Assembly (NCBI RefSeq): GCF_015482765.1
Contig: NZ_JADMLB010000008.1
Location: 1 to 41,645 of the forward strand
Reading direction: 5' to 3'
Length of the DNA stretch: 41,645 bases
Origin: Halodesulfovibrio sp.
Lineage (GTDB): Bacteria > Desulfobacterota > Desulfovibrionia > Desulfovibrionales > Desulfovibrionaceae
Under the pieces are notes generated by a model that made no database searches, had not been told where the DNA came from, and worked only from the letters and a program-made list of their open reading frames with translations. Shown here piece by piece: positions 1 to 9,032 of the stretch. Made by a program: the position numbers and the translations under genes. Position 1 is the stretch's first letter. Each line of letters starts with the position of its first letter.

Positions 1-1239
1 GCCTGTACGTTTGCTTTCACTTGCGCCCATAGCAAGACCGGTGTCCAAAGCATTCATGAAGTAGAGCAGAGTGTTACAACCAATATCGCCGAAGATAGCT
101 TCAAGTTGTCCGCTTTTCTTCATACGCGCAGCAACCTGAGCAAAGAGGCGGTAAGGACAACCGGCACAAATCATTGGTGGACGCGGTACAGGTGCAGCGG
201 AAACACTTTTTGAGCTGATATCTTCACCAAGGAAAGCAGCAATGCTTGCAGGTGTCCATTCGGTTACTTTGCTGAATTCCGGCTTGCCGATTACTTTGAG
301 ACCGGCAGCAGCACATTCATCCTGCAGGTAACGGTAGCCGTCATCCAATACGTAAACGTCACCATCAATGGATGCACAGAAATCTTTAATTTTCTGCATT
401 GGAAGCGGGTTGGTGAAGCCGAGGGACAGTACGTCAATATCATTATCGTACAGCTCTTTGTATTCTTCCATGTACAGTGCGTTTACACCGTATGCTATAA
501 CACCGCGTTTTCCGTTGCCTTTGATGTGCACGTTGAGCGGGCTTTCTTCAATGTATTTGGTGAGTGCAGGCATGCGCTCTTCCATAACACGGTCGTAGTT
601 GATGCGTGCAAGGTTAGGAAGAGCGTTAAGCTGTTTCATCGGAGCAACTTCTGCAAGGCCGCGTGTTTCAGTTTCAGCAAGTGTAACAAGACCTTCACTG
701 TGACAGAGTACACCGCTTGGCTGGATGATAACTGCTGAGTTAAATTTACGTGCAAGGTCAGCTGCAATCTTTGAAGATTCGTAGAGTTCCTGATGGTTGC
801 GCGGCTCAAATACAGGGACAAAAGAACTTTTGTACAGTAAATGTGGATCAATTACGTGCTGAGTGGAACTTGGAGTAAAGTCTGTTGCTACATACAGAAC
901 AAGACCACCGCGTGGAACAGAAAAAGTTGCAAGGCTGGTAAAAACGTCGCCTGCCTGAAACAGCCCGGGGATTTTCATTGTTACAACACAGTCGCGACCT
1001 GCAAGTGTGTGCCCGTGGCCAACGCCCAGTGCAACTGATTCACTTACGGACCAGCCGACAGTGATCATATCCTGCACCTGTGACAAACCTTTGTCGATAA
1101 CTTCAGAACTAGGAGTTCCCGGGTAGCCGTCTACAGCATGGATGCCATTTCGCACGCATCCAGCAGCAAAGGCGATGTTCCCCTGCAGGACTGTTTTATG
1201 TCCATGTTCCTCAGTACATAACTTTTTCATAGCATTCAT
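1..1239 (-). CDS. iorA: Indolepyruvate:ferredoxin oxidoreductase alpha subunit, 5' part
   Basis: The gene runs off the left edge, so only the first 413 residues are seen. IorA with IorB oxidatively decarboxylates indolepyruvate and other aryl pyruvates to aryl-acetyl-CoA, passing electrons to ferredoxin in the cytoplasm of anaerobes. The N-terminal pyruvate-oxidoreductase-like domain shows GYPGTPSSEV near residue 40. The start of the TPP-binding domain shows PPMICAGCPYRLF and then FGDIGC, the usual diphosphate-binding signature. The ferredoxin-like C-terminus lies outside the window. I chose the ATG at 1239 (MNAMKKL), with GAGCGAG about six bases upstream; the ATG three codons later is an alternative. 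No neighbour gene is visible on its strand. The assignment is by family motifs and is quite firm; other TPP-dependent 2-oxoacid oxidoreductases are less likely. Confidence 0.88.
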   Translation of the reverse strand, partial: MNAMKKLCTEEHGHKTVLQGNIAFAAGCVRNGIHAVDGYPGTPSSEVIDKGLSQVQDMITVGWSVSESVALGVGHGHTLAGRDCVVTMKIPGLFQAGDVFTSLATFSVPRGGLVLYVATDFTPSSTQHVIDPHLLYKSSFVPVFEPRNHQELYESSKIAADLARKFNSAVIIQPSGVLCHSEGLVTLAETETRGLAEVAPMKQLNALPNLARINYDRVMEERMPALTKYIEESPLNVHIKGNGKRGVIAYGVNALYMEEYKELYDNDIDVLSLGFTNPLPMQKIKDFCASIDGDVYVLDDGYRYLQDECAAAGLKVIGKPEFSKVTEWTPASIAAFLGEDISSKSVSAAPVPRPPMICAGCPYRLFAQVAARMKKSGQLEAIFGDIGCNTLLYFMNALDTGLAMGASESKRTG

Positions 1240-1781
1240 GATTTACTCGCTCGTAATTGAAATAAATAAAGGTGCTGTGCGGGGTGCTTTATCTATGGCA
1301 GTAAAGAGAAAGCGCGCAAAACAGCAATATAATTATCTGAGTGAATGTGTTTAGCACAAATCGTGTAACCTTACGTCCGGTTAGTCATTACACAGGTGCC
1401 TTTTTTATACAAGATTACAGCGTGTTTAAAGGGCGTTAAAAAGGCAGAAGTCTGCGTATGACGCTGCCTGTAGGGTACGGCCTTGTGTACGCGTGTCAAA
1501 AATGTGGAAATCAGTTGTACCGAATCTCACAAATTTGTCCAGCACTAGCATGGTTCTCTAGATTTTTGAGGGAAAAAGCTGGCCTTGTTTGTAAGAAGAG
1601 TCGCGGGATGAATCTGAGGCGTTTCGGTTAGAATATATAGAATTTATTGAACTTGTTAGGATGGGTGTGCTACAGAATAAATAATCCCGCCTTTGGTGCG
1701 CCGCGGGAGTGATGGATGCAGATATGTTTTAGAGACTGCTTTGCTTGGGGAGCAACGCATAACGTTATAGTAGAGGATGAC
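1240..1781. other. Divergent intergenic region
   Basis: This 540-base spacer separates the divergently transcribed iorA and the secreted-protein gene. It must hold promoters for both, but I see no convincing -35/-10 pair. It contains a small inverted repeat (AGGCAG ... CTGCCT, about 1442-1472). The reading frame that extends the next gene upstream to 1716 lacks a ribosome site and is not used. I see no RNA gene. Confidence 0.4.
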
Positions 1782-2339
1782 ATGCGTACTCTTTTTTATG
1801 CTGTTCTTACAGGCTGTATGCTTGTGTTCGTCGCGCAAGCTGGTGTGGCAGGGGTAAAAACATATGAATATGTTGATGTACAAAGTGAAAGTGTACCGAA
1901 AATGGACTTGGAGCGAGTTCGTGCCAGTGTTGTTGTTCAAGACGCCCATACGCTTTCGCAAACGGATTTGATTGATACTGCGAAAGCAGCTGCATATAAA
2001 CTGTGTGATAAGAATAAACAGCAGGTCATTGTCGTAAAAGTGTATCCATCTAAAGATTACGCGCTGTTTTTTCCACAGCTGCTGGATATGACATATTCAC
2101 CGGAACTGATAGGCTGGAACGGTAAACCCTCTGCAAAGTGGGTTGCCTATATTGCTGACGAAATGCCTTCTGAAGAAGATATGTTCCGCATTCGTACGTG
2201 GATGCTGGAGCAGACAAAGAATAAGCAGTCTTTGTTAGATCGAAAGAAGGATATTGCGAAGAAAATGAAGATTCCAGTTGATGATGTGTACTTTCCTATC
2301 TTCAATTTGGTTCCTTGCCTGATGGAAAATCATGGATAG
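1782..2339 (+). CDS. Secreted protein of unknown function
   Basis: A 185-residue protein that I do not recognise firmly. The N-terminus (MRTLFYAVLTGCMLVFVAQAG) is a signal peptide with probable cleavage near VAQAGVAG, so the product is likely periplasmic. The mature part is mixed alpha/beta, with a conserved-looking segment VVKVYPSKDYALFF (about residues 84-97) and a W-V-A-Y-I strand. It loosely recalls the DUF4875 type of small exported proteins, but that is a weak impression. I chose the ATG at 1782 because AGAGGA lies five bases upstream and the signal peptide begins there; a frame extension to 1716 adds 22 non-signal residues. It is monocistronic and followed by a clear terminator. Confidence 0.7.
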   Translation: MRTLFYAVLTGCMLVFVAQAGVAGVKTYEYVDVQSESVPKMDLERVRASVVVQDAHTLSQTDLIDTAKAAAYKLCDKNKQQVIVVKVYPSKDYALFFPQLLDMTYSPELIGWNGKPSAKWVAYIADEMPSEEDMFRIRTWMLEQTKNKQSLLDRKKDIAKKMKIPVDDVYFPIFNLVPCLMENHG

Positions 2340-2350
2340 TAATAGCACCC

Positions 2351-2400
2351 AAAAAGATGCGGGGTTGCAACGTGTTTGATGCAGCTCCGCATCTTTTTTG
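2351..2400 (+). terminator. Rho-independent terminator
   Basis: AAGATGCGG pairs with CCGCATCTT across a loop of about 24 bases and is followed by a T tract. It ends the transcript of the secreted-protein gene. Confidence 0.8.
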
Positions 2401-2538
2401 TTGAATCTGTAGTTACGAGTCAAAATGCTTGTGAATCGTGCGTTAGAAGGCTATTTCATACGCAAAGAAAATGAAGACACATGCGCAAGAAACTCCGGTA
2501 ATGGTTGTTTTTTGCCTTTTTTATCGCAGGAGAGTTGT

Positions 2539-3255
2539 ATGACTAAGACCGAAACTACGATTGACGCTGAAGGCTTGCAGCAGATTGCTCAGCTTCAGCA
2601 GCGAGCTGTTGAGTTTGCCGAATCCGGCATGATGGAAGAAGCTCTTGAAGCTGCAATGGTTTGTATTGGACTTCAGGAGGAAATTGCCCCTGAAGATATG
2701 CTGTTACGAGCAAAGCTTATTCAGAATGCGAGTCGTATTCTGTTGTACACAGGCGACATGGAGCAAGCTGAAGCTATCGCTAACGAAGGCATCGGTCTTT
2801 TGCAGGGGGCTGAGGGAACAACAGCAGATGATATGGCTCATGCCTTTCTTAATCTTTCTTCTATTCTTTATGCCAAGAAAGATCTCGACAATGCAGCACT
2901 GGTGTTGATGGAAGCTATTACTATCTGGACAACTGAAAAAGGGCACGACAGTCCTGAAGTTGCTGATTGTCTTGGTAACCTTGGCCGTTTGCGTGAAGAA
3001 CAAGGTAGAGCAGAAGAAGCTGTTGAACTCCACCAACAGGCTATTGATATTAAAAAACAGAAGTTCGGCGATCATGAGCAGACAGCATTTTCTCTTATGA
3101 ACAAAGGCCTCGCACTGATGCTTTGTCAAAACCTTCCTGAAGCAAAACTTGCTCTTGAAGAAGCCATAGAGTGTTGTAAACGCATTGGTCAGGAAGATTC
3201 CGAAATGGCTAAAGCGTGTCAGCAAAATTTGGCTCTTTGTCTTGAACAGATGTAG
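2539..3255 (+). CDS. Tetratricopeptide-repeat protein
   Basis: A 238-residue soluble protein made almost wholly of helical TPR units, with no signal peptide. At least four to five repeats are visible from about residue 15 to the end, with typical A-x-x-x-A/L spacing such as AEEAVELHQQAIDIKKQKFG and NLPEAKLALEEAIECCKRIG. The kinesin-light-chain-like 42-residue period is evident in the middle. TPR proteins are scaffolds for protein-protein contacts; the partner here is unknown. I chose the ATG at 2539 because CAGGAGAG sits seven bases upstream. The open frame extends to 2425 with 38 residues of non-TPR sequence that look spurious. It is a single gene between two terminators. Confidence 0.85.
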   Translation: MTKTETTIDAEGLQQIAQLQQRAVEFAESGMMEEALEAAMVCIGLQEEIAPEDMLLRAKLIQNASRILLYTGDMEQAEAIANEGIGLLQGAEGTTADDMAHAFLNLSSILYAKKDLDNAALVLMEAITIWTTEKGHDSPEVADCLGNLGRLREEQGRAEEAVELHQQAIDIKKQKFGDHEQTAFSLMNKGLALMLCQNLPEAKLALEEAIECCKRIGQEDSEMAKACQQNLALCLEQM

Positions 3256-3325
3256 TAAGAGTTTGTAAGACTTGCTTACCGGCTTTGTTATCGCTGGTAG
3301 CTATTGAGCATGCTTGTAAAGAAGT

Positions 3326-3360
3326 AAGGCTGCCCATTTGAATGATGGGCAGCCTTTTTT
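3326..3360 (+). terminator. Rho-independent terminator
   Basis: AAGGCTGCCCAT and ATGGGCAGCCTT form a near-perfect 12-bp stem with a short loop, followed by six T. It ends the TPR gene transcript. Confidence 0.92.
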
Positions 3361-3425
3361 ATTGTGTAATCAATTTTTCTAAGAGGCTATTGAATGAAGG
3401 GGAATAAAAAGTTGAAGGTCATTTA

Positions 3426-3447
3426 TTCTAGAAATTTTATATAAAAT
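3426..3447. promoter_or_regulatory. Adjacent palindromes upstream of efflux operon
   Basis: TTCTAGAA (3426-3433) abuts the perfect 14-base palindrome ATTTTATATAAAAT (3434-3447), in an AT-rich stretch 77 bases before the efflux operon. This is the place for a promoter and repressor operator. A weak -35-like TTGAAG lies at 3412. No regulator gene is adjacent, so the role is inferred from position only. Confidence 0.3.
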
Positions 3448-3523
3448 ATTAATAAAAAACAAAAAAAAGTGTATGCCTGAGCAAAGAGATTTTTCTTATA
3501 AACCATAGCGAGTCAGGTTGTGC

Positions 3524-5038
3524 ATGAAAAATAGACGAATTGTGCGCGGCTTATATATAGCCGGTTTTGTTGTCTGCCTTACAGCGATTAGTGGTTGCTG
3601 GAAGGTGGGGCCTGATTATGTGGCTCCTGATCTTACACAGTTTCATGGTGAAAAGTGGAAGACGCCACTTCCTTCATTGTGTCCGGAAAGTGCAGCCGTG
3701 CAGTGGTGGACACAGTTTCACGATGCGGAACTGGAGCGACTTGTAAATTTGTTGTTGGCTCAGAACCTGACGCTCAAGAGTGCGCGTGCGAGGATTGTAG
3801 AAGCTCGATCTCAACGAGGGGTAACCCGTGCAGATTTGTTCCCTAAAGCATATCTAGGTGGATATGGTTTACGCACTCGAGCCGCCGATGATGCACAAGG
3901 CATAATCGGTGTTCCCGGAGGTGTGCAAACAAGTTTGTTTGCTGGCGCAGCCTTGGCAGGGTGGGAGCTAGATTTGTGGGGACGTGTTCAGCGTCTTGTT
4001 GAAGCAGCGGATAGTACCATTGAGGCAAATCGTGCTGCGTATGGTGATGTTGCTGTGTCGTTAGTTGCTGAGCTTGCATTGTCATATGTTGATTTGCGTG
4101 CTGTTGAGTCTCGCGTTCGGCTGTCTCAACGGAAGGTGTTGCTTTTGGAGCAGCAGAGCAAACTGGCTGCTTCCCGATTAGCAGCAGGCACCGGAACCAG
4201 ACAGGATTTTTTACAGACCCAAACCGCTATCCGTCATGAAAAGTCCCAACTCCATGCTCTGGGACAGGCAAAAATTATTGCTGAGAACAGCATCGCAGCA
4301 TTGCTTGGTACACCTCCAAGTAAAGTCTCTTACGCTTCAGGGTGCCAACTTCCTATGCCTGTTGTAGCTGGAATGAAGCTACCGGCGAGTTTGCTTTCCC
4401 GAAGACCGGATGTCCGAAAAGCTGAGCAGGAGTATGCCTCATCTGTTGCGCTCATAGGTGCAGCAGAAGCTGAGCGATACCCAAAAATAGCGTTGGGCGG
4501 GGTCTTGAGTTTCCAAACTGCTGATTTCGAAAAGTTGTTTCATGCAGATACGCTCGTCTATGCATTTGGTGGTGGAATATTGGTTCCGGTTTTTACTGGC
4601 GGAAGAATCGATGCTCAGATTGCTGTCCAAAAATCTCAGGCCGAGCAGCGCAAGTTTGCTTTGCAGCAGACAGTTGTTGATGCCGTTGCGGAAGTAGAAA
4701 ACAGCGCTGTTGGTGTGGCGCAAACAGGAAAGCAGGTTGCAGAATTAACGTGTGCCATGCAAGAGCTTAGACAAGCAACAACGTTAACAAGTCGTTTGTT
4801 CTCCAACGGGCTGGCAAATAAAGATGCTGTAGTGTCGAGTGAGCTGGAGCAGGTCGATGTTGAGGATGCGCTTGTCGTGGCTCGGCAGCAGGAATTAGGG
4901 GAAGTCATCCATTTGTACCGTGCATTGGGCGGCGGTTGGGATGTTGTACCGGAGCGTGTTCAGCAAACAGCAAGCGATGTGAAAACCGTAGGTACTGTGT
5001 CTGAAGTTCAGTCCCAGAAGGAGCAGCGTCATGAATAA
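3524..5038 (+). CDS. TolC/NodT-family outer-membrane efflux lipoprotein
   Basis: A 504-residue outer-membrane factor that forms the exit duct of a tripartite efflux pump. The signal sequence ends in the lipobox LTAISGC, so the mature protein should be lipidated at that cysteine. KVGPDYVAPDL follows, typical of the OprM/NodT branch. Two OEP repeats are visible, about residues 60-250 and 285-475, including the family hallmark LLSRRPDVRKAEQEYASS before the second repeat. The start is the ATG at 3524, a few bases after CAGG; an in-frame TTG at 3518 is less likely. It overlaps the next gene by eight bases, so it is co-transcribed with the fusion protein, ATPase and permeases. The substrate is not evident. 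Confidence 0.93.
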   Translation: MKNRRIVRGLYIAGFVVCLTAISGCWKVGPDYVAPDLTQFHGEKWKTPLPSLCPESAAVQWWTQFHDAELERLVNLLLAQNLTLKSARARIVEARSQRGVTRADLFPKAYLGGYGLRTRAADDAQGIIGVPGGVQTSLFAGAALAGWELDLWGRVQRLVEAADSTIEANRAAYGDVAVSLVAELALSYVDLRAVESRVRLSQRKVLLLEQQSKLAASRLAAGTGTRQDFLQTQTAIRHEKSQLHALGQAKIIAENSIAALLGTPPSKVSYASGCQLPMPVVAGMKLPASLLSRRPDVRKAEQEYASSVALIGAAEAERYPKIALGGVLSFQTADFEKLFHADTLVYAFGGGILVPVFTGGRIDAQIAVQKSQAEQRKFALQQTVVDAVAEVENSAVGVAQTGKQVAELTCAMQELRQATTLTSRLFSNGLANKDAVVSSELEQVDVEDALVVARQQELGEVIHLYRALGGGWDVVPERVQQTASDVKTVGTVSEVQSQKEQRHE

Positions 5039-6107
5039 ACGGAAGTTGTTATTAATTCTGCTTATTGTTTGTATCGGGTTGGTGTTCTGGTGGTATTTCA
5101 GCCCTTCTACACTGATGGAAGATACAAAAGAGGTCACGTTGTATGGGCAGATAGATTTACGCACGGTTCAGTTATCTTTCAGTGAACAAGAGTATATTAG
5201 TGAAATGCTTGTTGACGAAGGTGATGTAGTGCAGAGCGGGCAAGTTTTGGCAGTACAAAAGAAAGATAGACTTGCAGCTCAATATAATGAAGCCGTGGCG
5301 AAAGTAGAGGCACAGGAAAAGGTTGTTAAGAAGCTTAGTTCTGGGCTTCGTCCGCAAGAAGTAAAACAGGCTCACGCAAAAGTTCGGGCTGCGCAGATTG
5401 AATTACAAAACGCAGAAGCGTTGATGAAAAGAGTTCGAAACACAACGCCTTCAGGTGCCAGTACTCGTCAAAATCTTGATGACGCAGTAACCTCTGTCAA
5501 GTTGGCTCAAGCTCAACTTGCGGTTGAGAAAAATGCATTGAGTCTGGCTGAAGAAGGGTATCGCAAAGAAGATATTGCTGAAGCAAAGGCCACATTGAAA
5601 GCGTTAAAGGCAGCAGTTGCGCTGCTTAACGTTCGAATGGGGGAGTTACAGCTAATAGCCCCTGTGGACGGAACAATTCAAAACAGAATTGCTGAACTTG
5701 GAGAACTTGCTTCACCAGCGCGAGTTGCATTTACCTTAGCTGTGACAGAGCCCAAATGGGTACGCGCATATTTGCCCGAACCTGAGTTGGGGCTGGTAAC
5801 AGAAGGTATGACGGCAGCAGTGTACTCAGACACTTTTGCAGAGCCTTTTGAAGGCTGGGTTGGGTTTATTTCTCCACAAGCAGAGTTTACTCCCAAACGT
5901 GTTGAAACGACAGAGCTTCGTACTCAGCTTGTGTATGAAGTACGTGTGTGGGTAGATGATCCTGAAAACAGATTAAAGTTAGGAATGCCTGTGACAGTTT
6001 CATTGGACACAGCTTCAAATAGGAATATCAACGCCGACTTGGACACTCCGGTTAGTGTATCTTCCGAAGACGTTGTAGATGTAGCCAGCAGTGATTCACA
6101 GGAATAG
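5031..6107 (+). CDS. ybhG: YbhG-type HlyD-family membrane fusion protein
   Basis: A 358-residue periplasmic adaptor linking the ABC exporter to the TolC-like duct. One N-terminal transmembrane anchor (about residues 5-23) precedes the family hallmark LYGQIDLRTVQLSF. A lipoyl half (VDEGDVVQSGQVLA), a long coiled-coil hairpin (about 85-205), the second lipoyl half (LIAPVDGTIQNRI) and a beta-barrel domain follow. The segment PQAEFTPKRVETTELRTQLV closely matches what I remember of E. coli YbhG. The start ATG overlaps the preceding stop, so translation is coupled. The acidic Ser-rich tail after residue 325 is longer than in E. coli. Assignment by family pattern is firm; the exported compound is unknown. 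Confidence 0.92.
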   Translation: MNKRKLLLILLIVCIGLVFWWYFSPSTLMEDTKEVTLYGQIDLRTVQLSFSEQEYISEMLVDEGDVVQSGQVLAVQKKDRLAAQYNEAVAKVEAQEKVVKKLSSGLRPQEVKQAHAKVRAAQIELQNAEALMKRVRNTTPSGASTRQNLDDAVTSVKLAQAQLAVEKNALSLAEEGYRKEDIAEAKATLKALKAAVALLNVRMGELQLIAPVDGTIQNRIAELGELASPARVAFTLAVTEPKWVRAYLPEPELGLVTEGMTAAVYSDTFAEPFEGWVGFISPQAEFTPKRVETTELRTQLVYEVRVWVDDPENRLKLGMPVTVSLDTASNRNINADLDTPVSVSSEDVVDVASSDSQE

Positions 6108-6113
6108 TTGTTG

Positions 6114-7889
6114 ATGTCGGTGCGGGAAAAAGCAGCAACAAAGGCGTTGCTGGAAGCTAACGACTTGCAGGTGGTGTTTAAACCCCAAAGCAAACATCCG
6201 ATTGTGGCATTGCATGGTTTGAATTTGTCTGTAGCTTCCGGTTCAGTGACAGGGCTTGTAGGGCCAGACGGAGCAGGTAAAACAACATGTCTGCGTCTTG
6301 CCGCAGGGCTTCTTGTTCCTCAGGCTGGGGCAATTACGGTTTTTGGCCATGATGTTGTGCGGGAGGCTGAGAAAATTCGTCCCCGAATTGGATATATGCC
6401 TCAGCAGTTTGGATTGTACGAAGATTTGTCTGTTCAAGAAAATCTAGATTTGTATGCTGATTTACATGATGTGCCAATGGCAGGACGGGACGACCAGTTT
6501 GCTCGATTACTGGAAATGACTGACCTCGGCAAGTTTACAGCGAGGCGATCAGGTCAGCTTTCCGGTGGCATGAAGCAAAAACTAGGTCTTGCCTGTTGTC
6601 TGGTAAAGATACCTGAACTGCTTATTCTTGATGAGCCGACTGTGGGGGTAGACCCTGTTTCACGCAGAGATATTTGGCGCATTGTGTACCAGCTTGTTCA
6701 AGAAGAAGGGCTGGGGGTTTTAGTCTCTACAGCTTACCTTGATGAAGCTGAGCGTTGTAACAATGTTGTTGTAATGCACAACGGCGTAAAATTGGCAGAA
6801 GGAACTCCGGCAAGTTTTTATGAGCGGGTGCAGGGGCGTGTTTACACCATTTCTCCAACACCAAATCAGAGTGTCCGGCATCTGCACGGAGAAATTCTAC
6901 AACGTTCAGACATTGTGGATGCGTCGATTCAATCAGGTACGGTGCGTGCCGTTTTTTCAAGTGACAGTGGTTTTGTAGAAGAGACAGGTGGTAAGGAGAG
7001 GCGTGAACTTGAGGGGGCTGTTACGCCTGTGGCACCACGTTTTGAAGATGCTTTTGTCGACATGCTTCAACAGGATGGGGCTGCTGTTGAAAAGCTGTCA
7101 CTGGACGGAATGCAAAGAACACAACATGGGGTAGAACAAGGTATTGAAGAACGTCAGGCAGCCATTGATGTTTCGGGGCTGCTGAAGACGTTTGGTGCAT
7201 TTACAGCGGTTCATGATATTTCGTTTTCGGTACAGCGTGGTGAAATTTTCGGTTTGCTCGGTGCAAACGGGGCAGGGAAGACTACTACTTTTCGAATGTT
7301 GTGCGGGCTGCTCAAGGCCTCCGGCGGCAGTATTCATGTTGCTGGGAATAACATGCGCAAAGCCCCTTCCAAGGCTCGTTCCCGCATTGGATATATGGCA
7401 CAGAAGTTTTCTTTGTATCAGCAGTTCACTGTGTCACAAAATTTACGCTTTTACGGCAAAGCGTATGGCTTGAAACGTGATGCGTTAACTCGGCGTTTGG
7501 ACTGGGCGTTGACTGAGTTTGATATGGAAGATCGAAAAGATGTGGTTACTCAAAGTTTGCCCGCCGGATTTAAGCAGCGTCTTGCTATGGCAGCAGCAAT
7601 GCTGCATGAGCCTGAAATATTATTTCTTGATGAACCGACCTCCGGTGCAGATCCGCTTGCACGTCGAGAGTTCTGGGCTCGAATCAATAAGTTTTCTCAG
7701 GAAGGGGTTACCGTCGTTGTAACAACACACTTTATGGAAGAAGCTGAATACTGTGATCATTTACTCATAATGGCACAAGGACAACAGCTTGCAGCGGGAA
7801 CTCCGGCACAAATTAGACAACATGCTGTGACAGAGGCGAAACCGAATCCTACAATTGAGGATGCGTTTATTATGCTTGCGGATGGGTAA
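6114..7889 (+). CDS. ybhF: YbhF-type ABC exporter ATPase with two fused nucleotide-binding domains
   Basis: A 591-residue protein with two ABC ATPase domains in one chain, the layout of YbhF (about 578 residues in E. coli). Domain 1 has Walker A GPDGAGKTT, signature LSGGMKQK and Walker B LILDEPTVGVDP. Domain 2 has Walker A GANGAGKTT, a degenerate signature LPAGFKQR, and Walker B LFLDEPTSGADP. It powers export through the two ABC-2 permeases encoded next. The ATG at 6114 is preferred, but two in-frame TTG codons (6108, 6111) are closer to the AGGA ribosome site and one of them may be used. The second signature motif departs from LSGGQ, suggesting asymmetric sites. Confidence 0.92.
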   Translation: MSVREKAATKALLEANDLQVVFKPQSKHPIVALHGLNLSVASGSVTGLVGPDGAGKTTCLRLAAGLLVPQAGAITVFGHDVVREAEKIRPRIGYMPQQFGLYEDLSVQENLDLYADLHDVPMAGRDDQFARLLEMTDLGKFTARRSGQLSGGMKQKLGLACCLVKIPELLILDEPTVGVDPVSRRDIWRIVYQLVQEEGLGVLVSTAYLDEAERCNNVVVMHNGVKLAEGTPASFYERVQGRVYTISPTPNQSVRHLHGEILQRSDIVDASIQSGTVRAVFSSDSGFVEETGGKERRELEGAVTPVAPRFEDAFVDMLQQDGAAVEKLSLDGMQRTQHGVEQGIEERQAAIDVSGLLKTFGAFTAVHDISFSVQRGEIFGLLGANGAGKTTTFRMLCGLLKASGGSIHVAGNNMRKAPSKARSRIGYMAQKFSLYQQFTVSQNLRFYGKAYGLKRDALTRRLDWALTEFDMEDRKDVVTQSLPAGFKQRLAMAAAMLHEPEILFLDEPTSGADPLARREFWARINKFSQEGVTVVVTTHFMEEAEYCDHLLIMAQGQQLAAGTPAQIRQHAVTEAKPNPTIEDAFIMLADG

Positions 7890-7904
7890 AGAAGAGAGAT
7901 CTGT

Positions 7905-9032
7905 ATGGCTGGAATTTCGTACATACGGTTACGCGGATTTATTCGTAAAGAAGTGCTGCAAATCAGGCGTGACCCTAGCAGTTTGTTGTTAGGCATAGTA
8001 ATGCCGGTTATTTTGCTACTTATCTTCGGGTATGGCGTTTCTCTTGAGCCTACTAACGTTCCCATAGCACTTGTTATTGATGAGGCAAGTCCAGCGACAC
8101 AGGAGTTAAAAGCGCGTTTTCAACTTTCCAGATATTTTAGACCGGTGACAGTGCATTCTATACCTGAGGCTGTTCTATTAATGGAATCGAACCATGTGGA
8201 TGGCATTGTGCATATTCGTTCTAATTTTTCATCGTTGATGGAGGCTGGAGAGGAGGCGCCCATTCAACTGATTTTGAACGGGATTGATGCCAATAGAGCG
8301 AGGATAGTCGAGGGGTATATTCAAAATGCAATTGGTATGTGGTCGGAACGGTTTGCGTTACAGACAGGGAGGAGCTACGCGCCGCCAGTCGTTATTGAAC
8401 CTCGTATCTGGTTTAATGCTGCTGCCAACAGTACATACTCTCTTATACCGGGGCTGCTGACCCTCATTATGACTCTTATAGGCACACAGCTTACAGCTCT
8501 TGTTATTGCGCGGGAGTGGGAACGTGGAACAATGGAGGCTCTGCTAAGCACTCCAATATCGTCCGATGAAATTTTGCTTGGAAAGCTTGTGCCCTATTAT
8601 GTGTTAGGAATGATAGGCATGGCGCTATCCATTATTCTCGGTGTGTTCCTCTTTGAAGTACCGTTGCGTGGGTCTTTGTTCGTACTTGTTCTGTTGGGGA
8701 GTATCTTTTTAATAGCCTCTCTGGGGCTGGGGCTTTTCATTTCTTCCGCTGCCCGCATTCAATTTGTCGCGGCTATGGGATCTGTTCTTTCTGCTTTTCT
8801 GCCTGCATTCTTTTTGTCCGGATTGATGTTTGACTTAAAGAGCACTCCTGAAGCTATTCAGTACATAAGCACCATAATTCCCGCTAAGTATTTTGTCACA
8901 ATCACTCAAACCCTTTTTTTAGCAGGGAACGTGTGGTCTGTTTTACTTCCAGCAAGTCTTGTTTTGCTTGTGATGTGTGTAGTGTTGGTTGTTGCTGCAC
9001 GTAAAAAATTGGGAAGAAGGTTGCCGCAATGA
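7905..9032 (+). CDS. ABC-2 type exporter permease (first of pair)
   Basis: A 375-residue inner-membrane subunit of the YbhGFSR-like exporter. One transmembrane helix near residues 25-42 (LLLGIVMPVILLLIFGYG) is followed by a large periplasmic domain (about 45-175) and five C-terminal helices, the ABC-2 topology. The segment REWERGTMEALLSTPISSDEI is the conserved cytoplasmic motif of this family that contacts the ATPase. The start lies 15 bases after the ATPase stop with AGAGAG upstream. It overlaps the second permease by four bases. YbhS versus YbhR identity cannot be decided by eye. Confidence 0.92.
   Translation: MAGISYIRLRGFIRKEVLQIRRDPSSLLLGIVMPVILLLIFGYGVSLEPTNVPIALVIDEASPATQELKARFQLSRYFRPVTVHSIPEAVLLMESNHVDGIVHIRSNFSSLMEAGEEAPIQLILNGIDANRARIVEGYIQNAIGMWSERFALQTGRSYAPPVVIEPRIWFNAAANSTYSLIPGLLTLIMTLIGTQLTALVIAREWERGTMEALLSTPISSDEILLGKLVPYYVLGMIGMALSIILGVFLFEVPLRGSLFVLVLLGSIFLIASLGLGLFISSAARIQFVAAMGSVLSAFLPAFFLSGLMFDLKSTPEAIQYISTIIPAKYFVTITQTLFLAGNVWSVLLPASLVLLVMCVVLVVAARKKLGRRLPQ

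Noticed and set aside
2425-2538. N-terminal extension of the TPR protein
   Set aside because: The added 38 residues lack TPR pattern or signal peptide, and the good ribosome site lies just before 2539.
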